Shown here: positions 43,900 through 53,600 of the stretch, piece after piece
Layout: each line of letters opens with the position of its first letter
Position numbering within the stretch: the first letter of the stretch is position 1
From: Blautia sp. OF03-15BH
GTDB lineage: Bacteria > Bacillota > Clostridia > Lachnospirales > Lachnospiraceae
Length of the DNA stretch: 64,000 bases
Assembly (NCBI RefSeq): GCF_003463065.1
Contig: NZ_QSCM01000001.1
Location: 124,001 to 188,000, forward strand
Direction of reading: 5' to 3'
Notes under the pieces: generated by a model
Seen by the model: only the letters and a program-made list of their open reading frames with translations
What the model was told of the DNA's origin: nothing
Databases searched by the model: none
Translations under genes and position numbers: made by a program

Positions 43900-43988
43900 A
43901 TTGTACCAAAACAGAAGCCCGTATTTTCTTGATTGCTCGTAAGATATTCCTCTTTTTTTCTATGCAAATTCTTACAATTTTCCTACGC
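43900..43988 (-). promoter_or_regulatory. Putative VanR-box-controlled promoter
   Basis: The -10 is TACAAT (43900-43905, minus strand) with no good -35. Upstream are matches to the VanR box TCGTAnGAAAnT as I recall it: GCGTAGGAAAAT (43977-43988), TTGTAAGAATTT (43966-43977, 11 bp later), and in inverted orientation TCGTAAGATATT on the plus strand (43937-43948). Fixed 11-bp spacing and a poor -35 suggest activation by the adjacent VanR-like regulator. Confidence 0.5.
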
Positions 43989-45068
43989 CAACGGCAAAGT
44001 AATTGAAAACTTGTTTTGATCCTCTTGGCTCTCTGCAACGATTGTACCATTGTGTAGTTCAACAATCTGCTTTGCAATCGCCAAACCTAATCCAGCTCCT
44101 CCACTGCTTGTACTTCTCGCTGCGTCAAGCCGATAAAACTGCTCGAAAATCCTGTTTAACTTTTCTTCCGGCAGAGTATCGCCGTGGTTACAAAAAATAA
44201 TGCTGACCGTATCTTCCTGACATTGTGCGCTGATCGTGATATCCGTATTTTCAAAACTGTAGATAACCGCATTTCTCAAAAGGTTATCAAAAACACGCTG
44301 AATTTTGTCTGCGTCACATCGAAGCATTATATCATCATCAACACAAAGATTACATTGCAAATTCTTTGATTTGAGCATAGGCTTAAATTCATATACAAGT
44401 TGCTCCAGCAGGCGAGTTAAATTGATTTTCGTGTATTGTAATGTAATATCGTATATATTGAATCGTGTTATCTCGAAAAACTCGTTAATCAGATCCTCTA
44501 ACCGTTCTGCCTTACCAAGAGTGATTGAAAGGTACTTTTCTCGAAGTTCCTTTGAGATTTGCGACTCATCACGCAGTAAAGTAAGATACCCGATTACAGA
44601 AGAAAGCGGTGTTTTCAAATCGTGTGCAAGATACATAATCAGGTCATTTTTTCGCTGCTCATTTTCTTTTGCAAGCCTTGCATTACTTTCAGCCTCTTGT
44701 TTTAACTGATTGATGTTAGCGGCGATTTCACTCAACTCCGGGGACATTTCAATGTAACTGACATTCTGATCGAACATTTTTCCTGTCGCAGCCTGTACCT
44801 CGTACACATAGGCGACTACTTTTTTCAAAAGTAGGTATGTCATGTATATAATACAGCCACCCCACACGATTACAGCCACTATATAAAGATATACTGTTCT
44901 GTAATACAAGTAATAATACAAAACATACTTGCGGAGAATTTCCTCTGCCATAATTCCTAAAAGAAAAGTACCGCCAAAAATAAGCACAGAGCAAATCGCA
45001 CATTGAATTACATACCCTTTGAACAAGGTAGAGAGCAGATAGTTTTTTTCTTTTTTATTCAATTTCAT
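43983..45068 (-). CDS. VanS-like sensor histidine kinase
   Basis: A 361-residue kinase with two membrane helices (about 16-38 and 60-82) around a short extracellular segment, a HAMP-like linker, the phosphoacceptor in LIMYLAHDLKTPLSSVIGYL (His about 148), VFDNLLRNAVIYSF (N box), FEQFYRLDAARS and GAGLGLAIAKQIVELHNG (G2). The G1 box is degenerate (FCNHGDTL), which also occurs in VanS-type kinases. It overlaps the regulator gene by 14 bp. It resembles VanS of vancomycin clusters, but no ligase genes are present. Confidence 0.88.
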   Translation of the reverse strand: MKLNKKEKNYLLSTLFKGYVIQCAICSVLIFGGTFLLGIMAEEILRKYVLYYYLYYRTVYLYIVAVIVWGGCIIYMTYLLLKKVVAYVYEVQAATGKMFDQNVSYIEMSPELSEIAANINQLKQEAESNARLAKENEQRKNDLIMYLAHDLKTPLSSVIGYLTLLRDESQISKELREKYLSITLGKAERLEDLINEFFEITRFNIYDITLQYTKINLTRLLEQLVYEFKPMLKSKNLQCNLCVDDDIMLRCDADKIQRVFDNLLRNAVIYSFENTDITISAQCQEDTVSIIFCNHGDTLPEEKLNRIFEQFYRLDAARSTSSGGAGLGLAIAKQIVELHNGTIVAESQEDQNKFSITLPLA

Positions 45069-45756
45069 ACCCTACCCCCCAAACAGTTTTAATGAACTTC
45101 GGATTTTTTGAAGGTTCATTCAATTTTTCCCGAAGCCGCCCAATGTGCGCCATTACCGTATTGTTACTGTTGCGAAGATACTTTTCTTTCCACACGGCTT
45201 CAAATAATTCCTCCGAGGCGACAACTTTACCCTGATGTTCGCACAGATACCACAGAATAGAAAACTCCAACGGAGTCAAGGCTATTTCTTTGCCATACAA
45301 GTAGCACTTGTGGCTGACTCTGTTTATCAGTAGACCTCTGATGTCATACTCGTCTTTTTCTTCGGATTGGCTCAAATTAGGACTGTTATAGCTCTGATAA
45401 CGCCTTAATTGCGTCTTTACTCTTGCCACAACCTCTAAAGGATTAAACGGTTTCGTTATATAATCATCCGCACCAATCGTAAGCCCCATAATCTTGTCGC
45501 TATCCTCAATTTTGGCGGTAAGCATAATAATAGGGAAGTAAAACTTTTCCCGAATTTTTTGGCAAAGTCGAAAACCATCAATATCCGGCAGCATAATATC
45601 AAGTATCGCTAAATCAATCTGCGACTGTTTGATACATTTCATCGCCTCTAACCCATTATAACATTTATATACTGAATAACCATCGTTACTCAAATACACT
45701 TCAAGCAGATCAACGATTTCTTTTTCGTCATCCACAATTAAAATCTTCTTGTTCAT
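45055..45756 (-). CDS. VanR-like OmpR-family response regulator
   Basis: A 233-residue regulator: IVDDEKEIVDLLEVYL, phosphoacceptor in LAILDIMLPDIDGF (about Asp53), IMLTAK, and ADDYITKPFNPLEVVARV. The C-terminal DNA-binding domain has LTPLEFSILWYLCEHQGKVVASEELFEAVW and NTVMAHIGRLREKL, close to VanR proteins. It lies 5 bp after the XRE gene and overlaps the kinase gene. Likely targets are the boxes at 43937-43988. Confidence 0.9.
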   Translation of the reverse strand: MNKKILIVDDEKEIVDLLEVYLSNDGYSVYKCYNGLEAMKCIKQSQIDLAILDIMLPDIDGFRLCQKIREKFYFPIIMLTAKIEDSDKIMGLTIGADDYITKPFNPLEVVARVKTQLRRYQSYNSPNLSQSEEKDEYDIRGLLINRVSHKCYLYGKEIALTPLEFSILWYLCEHQGKVVASEELFEAVWKEKYLRNSNNTVMAHIGRLREKLNEPSKNPKFIKTVWGVGYEIE

Positions 45757-45761
45757 TGATC

Positions 45762-45974
45762 CTACACCTCATTTTCGGGTACGGCTTCCATTATGTCGCC
45801 AAAATCACACTCTAAGTATTCGCATATATTCAACAGCACGGGAAGGGTAACATTTTCATTTTTTCCGAGTTTCGCAAATGTACTTTTGCTTGCCCCGACC
45901 GCTTCTCGTAATTGACTCTTTTTCATTCCCTTGTCAATCAGAAGTTTCCAAAGTTTGTTGTACCGTACTTTCAT
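45762..45974 (-). CDS. Small XRE-family helix-turn-helix regulator
   Basis: A 70-residue HTH protein: KVRYNKLWKLLIDKGMKKSQLREAVGASKSTFAKLGKNENVTLPVLLNICEYLECDFGDIMEAV, the single-domain XRE type common in Firmicute mobile elements. The ATG at 45974 has GGAGG 7 bp upstream; the ORF can be extended by six codons. It is the first gene behind the promoter at 46004-46032, ahead of the VanRS-like pair, so it may control the cassette. Confidence 0.88.
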   Translation of the reverse strand: MKVRYNKLWKLLIDKGMKKSQLREAVGASKSTFAKLGKNENVTLPVLLNICEYLECDFGDIMEAVPENEV

Positions 45975-46003
45975 TTCCGCACCTCCACCCAAATATAGTT
46001 TGT

Positions 46004-46032
46004 ATTATAGCACTTTGAGAGTGAAATCGCAA
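46004..46032 (-). promoter_or_regulatory. Promoter of the XRE-VanRS-like operon
   Basis: TTGCGA (46027-46032), a 17-bp spacer and a perfect TATAAT (46004-46009) on the minus strand, 30 bp before the XRE start. Confidence 0.7.
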
Positions 46033-46132
46033 TTATTAAGTCTGTATTTTGAGACTTTTAGTTTTCAAACCGGCACAATATCTTTCTGATATGTAATCCA
46101 ACCGCCTGCAAAATGCAGGCGGCTTGTGTATT

Positions 46133-47323
46133 TTAATAGGCAGGTGCGCCGTAGCCAAGAATCTCGTAATAACCGATAGAATACTCATTGACTCGGCAAC
46201 TGTCGCCGGAGTTGCCCTCGACCGTATAAACCTTGCCGTTTTCGACCTTTTGAACAATACCCGTATGGTCGGATAATCCATCCTGACCACTTTCGTCTGC
46301 CCAATCGAAGAAAATAATCATTCCGGGGGCAGGCTCGGCGCTGCCATCCAGCCATTGTCCACGATCCTTAAACCATTGTACTCCGTTGACACAGCCTGCA
46401 TATTTTGGGATAACTCCAGCGTCGATATAGCCGCACTCGTTGGCACACCAAGATACAAAGCAAGCACACCATTCTACACGGGAGTTAAAACCGTACCACG
46501 ACCAATACGGCTGACCGCCCACATTGCCAACCAGAGAGAGTGCAACGGTCACGATCTGTCCGTCGCCGCCTGTAATGCCGTAAAGCACCTGTGACCAAAG
46601 GTAATTGTTTTCATCTGCAAGCAGTTCAGCGAGGTAGCCTTTCTGTTCTTCGTTAAAACCATATTGCGCCGCCATTTCCTCGGCAGTCTTGTGGCTGACG
46701 GTAATATACAGATAGGTTTGTGTGACCGTGCTTTCAGTTTCCACGATATTACCGTGTCCGTCATCGGTTTCGGTAATAACTGTTTCGGTCTTGCTCTCTG
46801 TTCGGGAAGATATTTGATTCATCTCCCAAAAGATGTCTTTTAAGAGTTGCTTTTTGCCATCGTCCATTGTGGCAACCTCTTGGGGGTTATCTTGATCCGT
46901 ATTCGTTTTTACAGAGTAAACGGCAAGCACCTCTTTCCAAACGGCTCTGCTGCCACTCATTTCAAGAACATCATAGGATACCGAGTTCTTTTCCTCTTGC
47001 AGCTTGGTATCGTATTCGGTATTGATTTCCTGCACAACGGTCTGCATACTCATTCCAGTGCCGGAATCTTCGTCTGAGAAGAAAATGCCAAATACTGAGC
47101 CGAGGATCATACCAATCAGGCAAATCACGATAATAACCAAAACCGCCACCCAGCCGCCTGCGGCGATAGCGGCAATCAAGGCTTTCGTTCCGGCAATAAT
47201 CGCTTTAATGGCAAGTGCGGTCGCTTTGGCAATCGCCTTTACCGTAACCACGGCGGCTTTTGCCGCAGCCCTTGCCGCTTGTGCTGCTCTCTGTGCAGTT
47301 TTAACCGTAATGATTGAATCCAC
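46133..47323 (-). CDS. CHAP-domain conjugation hydrolase, N-terminally truncated
   Basis: A 396-residue protein of the Tn1549/CTn conjugative cell-wall hydrolase family. It begins in the middle of the usual Ala/Lys-rich membrane-proximal region (AARAAAKAAVVTVKAIAKAT), has one helix (GGWVAVLVIIVICLIGMILG, about 55-74), a lysozyme-like or helical middle, and a C-terminal CHAP amidase domain with catalytic Cys in VEWCACFVSWCANECG and His in SDHTGIVQKV. Intact relatives have 100 or more residues before this region. The gene starts at a GTG fused to the end of the repeat protein, so the N-terminus is lost through recombination. It may not be functional in transfer. Confidence 0.85.
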   Translation of the reverse strand: MDSIITVKTAQRAAQAARAAAKAAVVTVKAIAKATALAIKAIIAGTKALIAAIAAGGWVAVLVIIVICLIGMILGSVFGIFFSDEDSGTGMSMQTVVQEINTEYDTKLQEEKNSVSYDVLEMSGSRAVWKEVLAVYSVKTNTDQDNPQEVATMDDGKKQLLKDIFWEMNQISSRTESKTETVITETDDGHGNIVETESTVTQTYLYITVSHKTAEEMAAQYGFNEEQKGYLAELLADENNYLWSQVLYGITGGDGQIVTVALSLVGNVGGQPYWSWYGFNSRVEWCACFVSWCANECGYIDAGVIPKYAGCVNGVQWFKDRGQWLDGSAEPAPGMIIFFDWADESGQDGLSDHTGIVQKVENGKVYTVEGNSGDSCRVNEYSIGYYEILGYGAPAY

Positions 47324-47611
47324 CTAAAAATCCTGGATTGCTATGCCCCCGCTTATGCCCCTTGTCATCATAATGGTTTAAACCGCCAAAGAATCCTGGT
47401 CGACTCTCACCTACTTTATGCCCGTTATTGTCATAATGATTCATACCACCAAAAAAGGAAGGCGAACTATGTCCGATTTTCTTTCCATTTGCATCATAGT
47501 CGTTCATACCACCAAAGAATCCTGGTCTGCTCTCGCCTACTTTTTTCCGTTTGCATCATAATGGTTTATGGATCCAAAGAATCCTGGTCTGCTATATCCT
47601 TTTTTACTCAT
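47301..47611 (-). pseudogene. Tandem-repeat small protein with a frameshift
   Basis: ATG at 47611 (AGGAGG 8 bp upstream) starts MSKKGYSRPGFFGSINHYDANGKK; then six As (47541-47546 on the complement) where seven are needed shift the frame to a stop. The remainder reads on in the other frame: VGESRPGFFGG-MNDYDANGKKIGHSSPSFFGG and so on, with a repeat of about 22 residues, (M/L)NHYDxxGxKxGxSxPGFFGG, present about four times. The end (GGFNHYG) is fused to the CHAP gene. Function unknown; the family occurs in Firmicutes as small glycine-rich repeats. A sequencing error in the A-run is possible. Confidence 0.7.
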
Positions 47612-47719
47612 AATGTCATCCTCCTGACTCTATTAGCCTCTTGTTTGATCTCAGAATAGCACACTTTTCTCATTTGGAAGTCGCATAACAGGCGACATTC
47701 TTTTATCGCATTTACATTC

Positions 47720-47747
47720 ATTATACCATTTATAATTCTTCCGACAA
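47720..47747 (-). promoter_or_regulatory. Promoter of the repeat-protein gene
   Basis: TTGTCG (47742-47747), a 16-bp spacer and TATAAT (47720-47725) on the minus strand. A GTCGC/GCGAC palindrome (47687-47703) follows and could be an operator or hairpin. Confidence 0.5.
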
Positions 47748-47806
47748 TACGCAATAAAGCCGGAAGCCACGTTATCATCCATGACCTCCGACTCGTTCTG
47801 CTTATT

Positions 47807-50563
47807 CTACACTGTCCTTACACCCAAATCAACTCCTCTCTCCGTTTTATCTTTTCCCTGCTTTTCTTGAATAATCCTCTTATTGATCTCAAGCCGTTCA
47901 TGAATGGATAATTTCTTATCTTTTCCATCTACCGCCTGCTTCTGCTGTGCCGGTTTTCTATCTGTTTTTCCTACATCCTTAACAACTTCATTCGCTTCGG
48001 TACTTGTTACCCTCTCATCTGCTCTTCCTTCATATCTTTCTGCTATCTGCTGTTCTCGTCTCTCCTTCACACCTTTTTCCTCCAGATTGCAAAAACTCTG
48101 CAGATACGGAAGCACATGATTCTGCATGTCTGTCAGATCTTCCATATACTTTTGGAACTCTTCACTTCCTTTGCCTTTCTGGTAATTGATCCAATACTCA
48201 TCTGTAAGCTTCATTTCATTATCATACTTCAACTGACTCACAATACCGCCATGTCCATTTCCAATATCCATTGACTTCTTAAAATGATGCAGCATCTGTT
48301 CACCTTTTTCCGCATAATATACAGTCACATATATCTTTGCAATTTTTGTAGGTTCCTCTGTCTTCGGATCACGTTTTGCATACCATTCTTTATCCATTTC
48401 TGCTGTTTTTGCATCCAGCTCAGACAGCTTCTGACATCTTGGATTCATGAGATCACTTTCTTCACAATAGTTTACATACACCATTGGTTCCATATCCTTT
48501 GGAAGTTCAGGTTCATAGGCTTTCAGTCTTTCAATCAATACTCCTGCACGAACAGACAGATCGCATTCTTCGTCTACAATATCCTTCAGATATGAAATAT
48601 AGGAATGAATATTTCCACTTCTCAAATCCAGCATTACTTCCTGCACCGTATTTTCTCCCCTCTCCACATTATCTCGATACTCATACGGATCAAAAGCTTC
48701 TGCAATCTCATCCAGTGCCTCTGCCAGCTGTTCTGTGGTCATTTTCTCAGGATACATTGCTTCTCGAACATCCCTCATCGGTACATACTTGTAGTCCGGC
48801 AATGCTTCATGAATTTTCTCGATCCCTTCCCGTACCAGTGCAAGTTCTCCATAAAATCGAACATCATCCATCAGATTTCCGAATACGGTATTCCCTTTAA
48901 CGATCGCAAATTCGGCTTCATCATAGTAACTGTCTTCCGGATCACGATAAATAATTCCCATTGAGCATCCCAGATACGCAGTTTTAGGATTCTCCCTATA
49001 TTTTTCATAGACCGCAGCAATCTGATTAACATCGGTACTTTTTTCATAAGCTCCCATATCATGGAACTCATCACATTCTGTGGCGAAATATTCCAGATAA
49101 GGCTCTTTCTTCGGTGGCATATTATTAAGGACGTTATCAATCATGTTATAATTCGCCTCTTCCAGTTCCTCCACCTTTGCCAAAGGCTTATATTCGCCCT
49201 GGCTTTTCTGAATCTCTGCCATTACAACTTCATCCATTTCTTCTACTTTTTCCATCAACTGATCATAATCTCCACGGATGCGTTCTCCAGTCCAGCCTTC
49301 GTCTTCCAGAAGTTCCTCTGCCGCTTCTTCAATAGAAATTTGATCATTTTCATAGACGCCACCATCCATCAGACGAAAATCTTCATCGTAAAACGAATAA
49401 TCATATCCTTCTTCTGTTCTCTGAATAGCAAAGTAACGTTCTCCTACCTCATATGCCAGTTCACTAAGAACCTGTTCTTCCAGATTCAGGAAAGAATCCA
49501 GCTGTTCAAAACTGATACTGTCTACAAAATGAGCGGTTACTTTTTCCCCGTCATTCAGAACTATGATATCACTGACAGACAGGGAATGCCCACGGAAATC
49601 TTCCGGTCTATCAATGTTGAACCTTTCAAAAATATCATCCAGTGACATATTTCCCGATAATTCCCCAACATAGACCAGCTTATAATCTTCTTTTTTTATC
49701 TGCATACCATGACTTTCAATAAAGCGCATATTCATAAATGCATAGTTTTCGCCCGGTGAATCGTCCTTGATCTGATAAATACCAAAGGTTCGCCTTGTTC
49801 CTAACAACAGGTTTGCCTCTTTCAAAGACTGAATCTGCGGATATTTCTGCATTTCCCATTCCAGGTTACGGAAACGCTCCAGTTCTGTCATAGACATCTG
49901 ATAATGCTCCGGTCCTCGTTCAATTTCCATGCGTTCCGTGACATACATTGGTGATGAAAAATTAGTGATCAGATAGATATCTGCTCCGGCATCGTATAAT
50001 TTCAGTGCTTCTTCCTGCTCAATGACACTCATAGGCTCCTGAAATGCTCCAAAATCTTCATCGGCATAATCCAGGTCATTCTCCTCTATCCGTTCCCACA
50101 TCTGCGATTCCATGCCAAACAGACCTTCATGCGCCTGTATCATTTCTTTACTTGCATACTCTCCCTTGCTGCCATCGCTGCCCAGGCAATAAATCTTAGA
50201 ACCCATTCTGTGATAATCCAAAGCTGCTTCTTTTCTAAGCGGCACCATGTCTTCTGCTGTATATCCATAATCACGTAATTCCAGCTTACCTATGGTTGGA
50301 TCTGGTAGATCCTGAATATCCATTCTTGCATCATCCAGTAGATCCTCTACCCCTTCTTCATCTGCCTGGATCACTGCATCTGCTAGATTTCTTACCAGAG
50401 TCCTAACTTTCTCTTCCTCACCGATCAGATTCGCATATTCAAAAAGCTGTTCTTTTACATCTGTTGGAAATTCTATGCCTCTACGCTCTGCCTGACTGAT
50501 CTGTCCCTGCGTGTATTCCTGCATTTTCTGTGTTTCTCTACCCGTTATCCTGTTTCTTGCCAT
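47807..50563 (-). CDS. Large YodL-domain protein of conjugative elements
   Basis: A 918-residue acidic protein. A YodL-type domain is recognisable at about residues 260-370 (GIYQIKDDSPGENYAFMNMRF, then DDIFERFNIDRPEDFRGHSLSVSDIIVL). The N-terminal segment (ALDYHRMGSKIYCLGSDGSKGEY) resembles large-polyvalent-protein-associated modules. The C-terminal third has Glu/Lys-rich helices and an IHERLEINKRIIQEKQGK tail like that of the adjoining helicase. Such proteins are usual next to the methylase/helicase in CTn/Tn1549 elements; the role in transfer is unknown. Confidence 0.8.
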   Translation of the reverse strand: MARNRITGRETQKMQEYTQGQISQAERRGIEFPTDVKEQLFEYANLIGEEEKVRTLVRNLADAVIQADEEGVEDLLDDARMDIQDLPDPTIGKLELRDYGYTAEDMVPLRKEAALDYHRMGSKIYCLGSDGSKGEYASKEMIQAHEGLFGMESQMWERIEENDLDYADEDFGAFQEPMSVIEQEEALKLYDAGADIYLITNFSSPMYVTERMEIERGPEHYQMSMTELERFRNLEWEMQKYPQIQSLKEANLLLGTRRTFGIYQIKDDSPGENYAFMNMRFIESHGMQIKKEDYKLVYVGELSGNMSLDDIFERFNIDRPEDFRGHSLSVSDIIVLNDGEKVTAHFVDSISFEQLDSFLNLEEQVLSELAYEVGERYFAIQRTEEGYDYSFYDEDFRLMDGGVYENDQISIEEAAEELLEDEGWTGERIRGDYDQLMEKVEEMDEVVMAEIQKSQGEYKPLAKVEELEEANYNMIDNVLNNMPPKKEPYLEYFATECDEFHDMGAYEKSTDVNQIAAVYEKYRENPKTAYLGCSMGIIYRDPEDSYYDEAEFAIVKGNTVFGNLMDDVRFYGELALVREGIEKIHEALPDYKYVPMRDVREAMYPEKMTTEQLAEALDEIAEAFDPYEYRDNVERGENTVQEVMLDLRSGNIHSYISYLKDIVDEECDLSVRAGVLIERLKAYEPELPKDMEPMVYVNYCEESDLMNPRCQKLSELDAKTAEMDKEWYAKRDPKTEEPTKIAKIYVTVYYAEKGEQMLHHFKKSMDIGNGHGGIVSQLKYDNEMKLTDEYWINYQKGKGSEEFQKYMEDLTDMQNHVLPYLQSFCNLEEKGVKERREQQIAERYEGRADERVTSTEANEVVKDVGKTDRKPAQQKQAVDGKDKKLSIHERLEINKRIIQEKQGKDKTERGVDLGVRTV

Positions 50564-50583
50564 ATAAATTCCTCCTGTGTTCT

Positions 50584-50629
50584 AAAAAATGGCATAACCG
50601 ACAGAACCTTCTTCTACCAAATTATGCCA
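50584..50629 (-). terminator. Terminator after the helicase gene
   Basis: Minus-strand stem TGGCATAA / TTATGCCA with a 24-nt loop, followed by six Ts. It lies between the helicase stop and the YodL gene start. Confidence 0.6.
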
Positions 50630-50639
50630 TCTTTCCTCT

Positions 50640-53600
50640 TTATTCCAGACCGAAGTCCCGTTTTCTGGTTTCCTTGCCAGTTTCACTTTCCCGCTGACTC
50701 TTTTCCTTATAAATCTGCAGTTTCTCATGGATAGAACCTCGTGCCGGTCTTTCTTCTTTCTCTTTTGATTCCGACTGCTCTGTTTCTGTATCTTCCCGTT
50801 CATCCATATTGAGAAGTGCATTTAACTCTGACAGTCGCTCCAGTTTTTGGTTCAGTTCCTCTTCTTTTGGAAATGGCTTCCCGACTTCCTCTTTGGCGTT
50901 TGTCATCTGCTCCTGTACCGTTTCCAGCCGTTGTTCTGCTTCTGCCAGTTTCTCCGGATAACTTTCTAAAAGATTATTGATACGAGTGATATTTCCTAGA
51001 GCATCGGCTCCCAATCGAACTTTAGCTACCGATTCATGCTTTACAGACAGGATAAACTCTTTGCTCCAACTGTCGAATTGGATTCTCATGTTAAATCCCT
51101 GATAGCTTCCAATATCCATAGCTGCATCCACAGACTTAATTTCTTTGCAGACCGCCAGAAGAGCCGCTCCTGCCTCTTTCTTTTCTGTGAACACTTTGCC
51201 ACTGATTTCCATAGAAAACTGCTCTGGATCTGTGATTTTGTACTCAGAAAAATGAGCGATGTCTGCCTTGTAGCTGTCAATGATCTCTGTCAGTTTTGCA
51301 ATCTGTTGTGGAAAATTCCTTGCAATATCATCTTCCAGTCGATACTGGTTATTCATGTGGTTGGCTTTTAAAAGTTTTAATTTTGCCACATCAACATCCA
51401 ATGCCATCTTCTCTTTTACTGCCGGATTTCCGGTTGCAAGAGCTTTGACCTCTGCATAGGAAAGTGCCGCTTCGTCTACATCTTCACAGCTTCGCACAGG
51501 TGCTTTGCTGGTCATAATCTGAGAAATGAATTTCTGCTTGTTCTCAATCAACTGCCACATGTAGCTGTCAAATGTGGATTCAGTTACATACCGGAAGATA
51601 TGAACCTTTTTATTATGGTTTCCCTGACGGATAATACGTCCTTCCCTCTGTTCCAAGTCAGATGGTTTCCAGCCAATATCCAGATGATGCAACGCAATCA
51701 GACGATCCTGCACATTGGTTCCTGCACCCATCTTTGCTGTAGAACCAATCAAAAAACGAACCTGTCCGGATTTCACTTTTCCAAACAGCTCCGTCTTCTT
51801 TGCTTCTGTATTTGCATCATGAATAAAAGCAATCTCTTTTTCCGGCACTCCTTTTTCCATCAGTTTCCGTTTCAGGTCGTCGTAGACATTAAAACTGCCA
51901 TCGCCTTTCGGTGTACTCAAATCACAGAAAATCAATTGTGCTGATTTCTGTGCTGCTGTGTCTTTCCAGATTTCATAGCTTTTCTCTGCACAGACTGATA
52001 TCTTGCTTTCCGGATTGTCTGGCAATAATTCGTTCACTAAACGCTGATCCAATGCTAACTTTCTTCCATCATTGGTGATTTTCAGCATATTATCAACCGC
52101 GGCATCTACTCCGCCATTTCTGACAACTTCCGCACGTTCTCCAAGGCTTTCTACGATTTCTTTCTGCTGTTCCGTTGGTTTCAGCACCACTGTTTCATAT
52201 TCTGCTTCCGGCACAGGAAGCTTTAACTGATCGGAAGTCTTGATATCTGCAATCTCCTTGAACATATTCATCAGTTCCGGGATATTATAAAACCGTGCAA
52301 ATCTGGACTTTGCACGATATCCTGTTCCTTCGGGAGCAAGTTCGATGCTCGTGACAACTTCTCCAAAAGTGGAAGCCCAGGAATCAAACAGTCCAAGTCC
52401 CATATTTTGTAATTTACTGTTCTGCAGATATCGCTGCATAACATATAATTCCGTCATACTATTGCTGATTGGTGTGCCCGTGGCAAAAGTAATGCCTTTT
52501 CCTCCAGTAATCTCATCCAGATACTGACATTTATTGAACATATCTGCCGACTTCTGTGCTTCGTTCTGTGCAATCCCGGCTACATTCCTCATTTTTGTAT
52601 AGAGAAACGCATTTTTATAGCTGTGTGCTTCATCTACATACAAGTGATCTACTCCCAGTTCTTCAAACGTAACTACCTGATCTTTTTTTTCTTTCTGATT
52701 CAGCTTTTCCAGCCTTGTCTGCAGTGTCTTTCTGGTTTTTTCAATCTGTTTGACGGTATAACGTCCGCCATCCTGTTCATACCTTGCACTCTGAATCGCC
52801 ATTTCCAGATCATCAATCTGCTTCCGCAGCATAGCTTCCTGCCTCTCATCAGAGATTGGTATACGCTCAAACTGGGAATGACCAATAATAATAGCATCGT
52901 AATTTCCCATAGCGATTCTGGCACAGAACTTTTTCCGGTTCGCCGGTTCAAAATCTTTCTTGGTTGCTACCAGGATATTGGCTCCCGGATATAACTGCAG
53001 GAATTCTGCTCCCCACTGCTCTGTCAGATGATTCGGCACGACAAATAAATTCTTCTGTGATAATCCCAGACGTTTGCTCTCCATTGCAGCCGCTACCATC
53101 TCGTAAGTCTTCCCAGCTCCTACTACATGAGCCAGAAGCACATTCTCTCCGTAAAGCTGATGTGCAACAGCATTTTTCTGATGCGGGCGAAGCTCTATTT
53201 CCGGATTCATTCCTGGGAAAGTCAAATGACTGCCATCATATTCACGGGGACGGATACTGTTAAATCGTTCATTGTAAACTTTTACCAGTCTTTCACGCCT
53301 CTGCTGATCTTTAAAAATCCAATCCTTAAATGCTGCTTTCATGGCATCCTGCTTCTGTGATGCCAGCATGGTTTCTTTCTTATTGAGGACACGGATTTCA
53401 TCACCATTCTCATTGACACTCTTATCATAAATGCGGACATCTTTCAGGTTCAGGGTATCTTCCAGAATCTTATAGGCATTTGCTTTCTCAGTTCCATACG
53501 TTGCATAGGCAAACGCATTCCTTGGACTATCTGCATTTTTTCCAGTAATACGCCATTCACCATTGACCTCAGAGTATTTTACCTGTATTTCCTTCTGTGC

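Noticed and set aside
43983..45756. Vancomycin-resistance cluster
   Set aside because: Only VanRS-like regulators and a D,D-carboxypeptidase are present; no D-Ala-D-Lac or D-Ala-D-Ser ligase, VanH or VanX is encoded in the window.
46036..46290. Minus-strand 84-codon ORF
   Set aside because: Shadow of the CHAP domain in another frame.
50582..50821. Minus-strand 79-codon ORF at the helicase 3' end
   Set aside because: Shadow frame of the helicase tail that runs through the terminator hairpin; unlike the TnpV case there is no family match.
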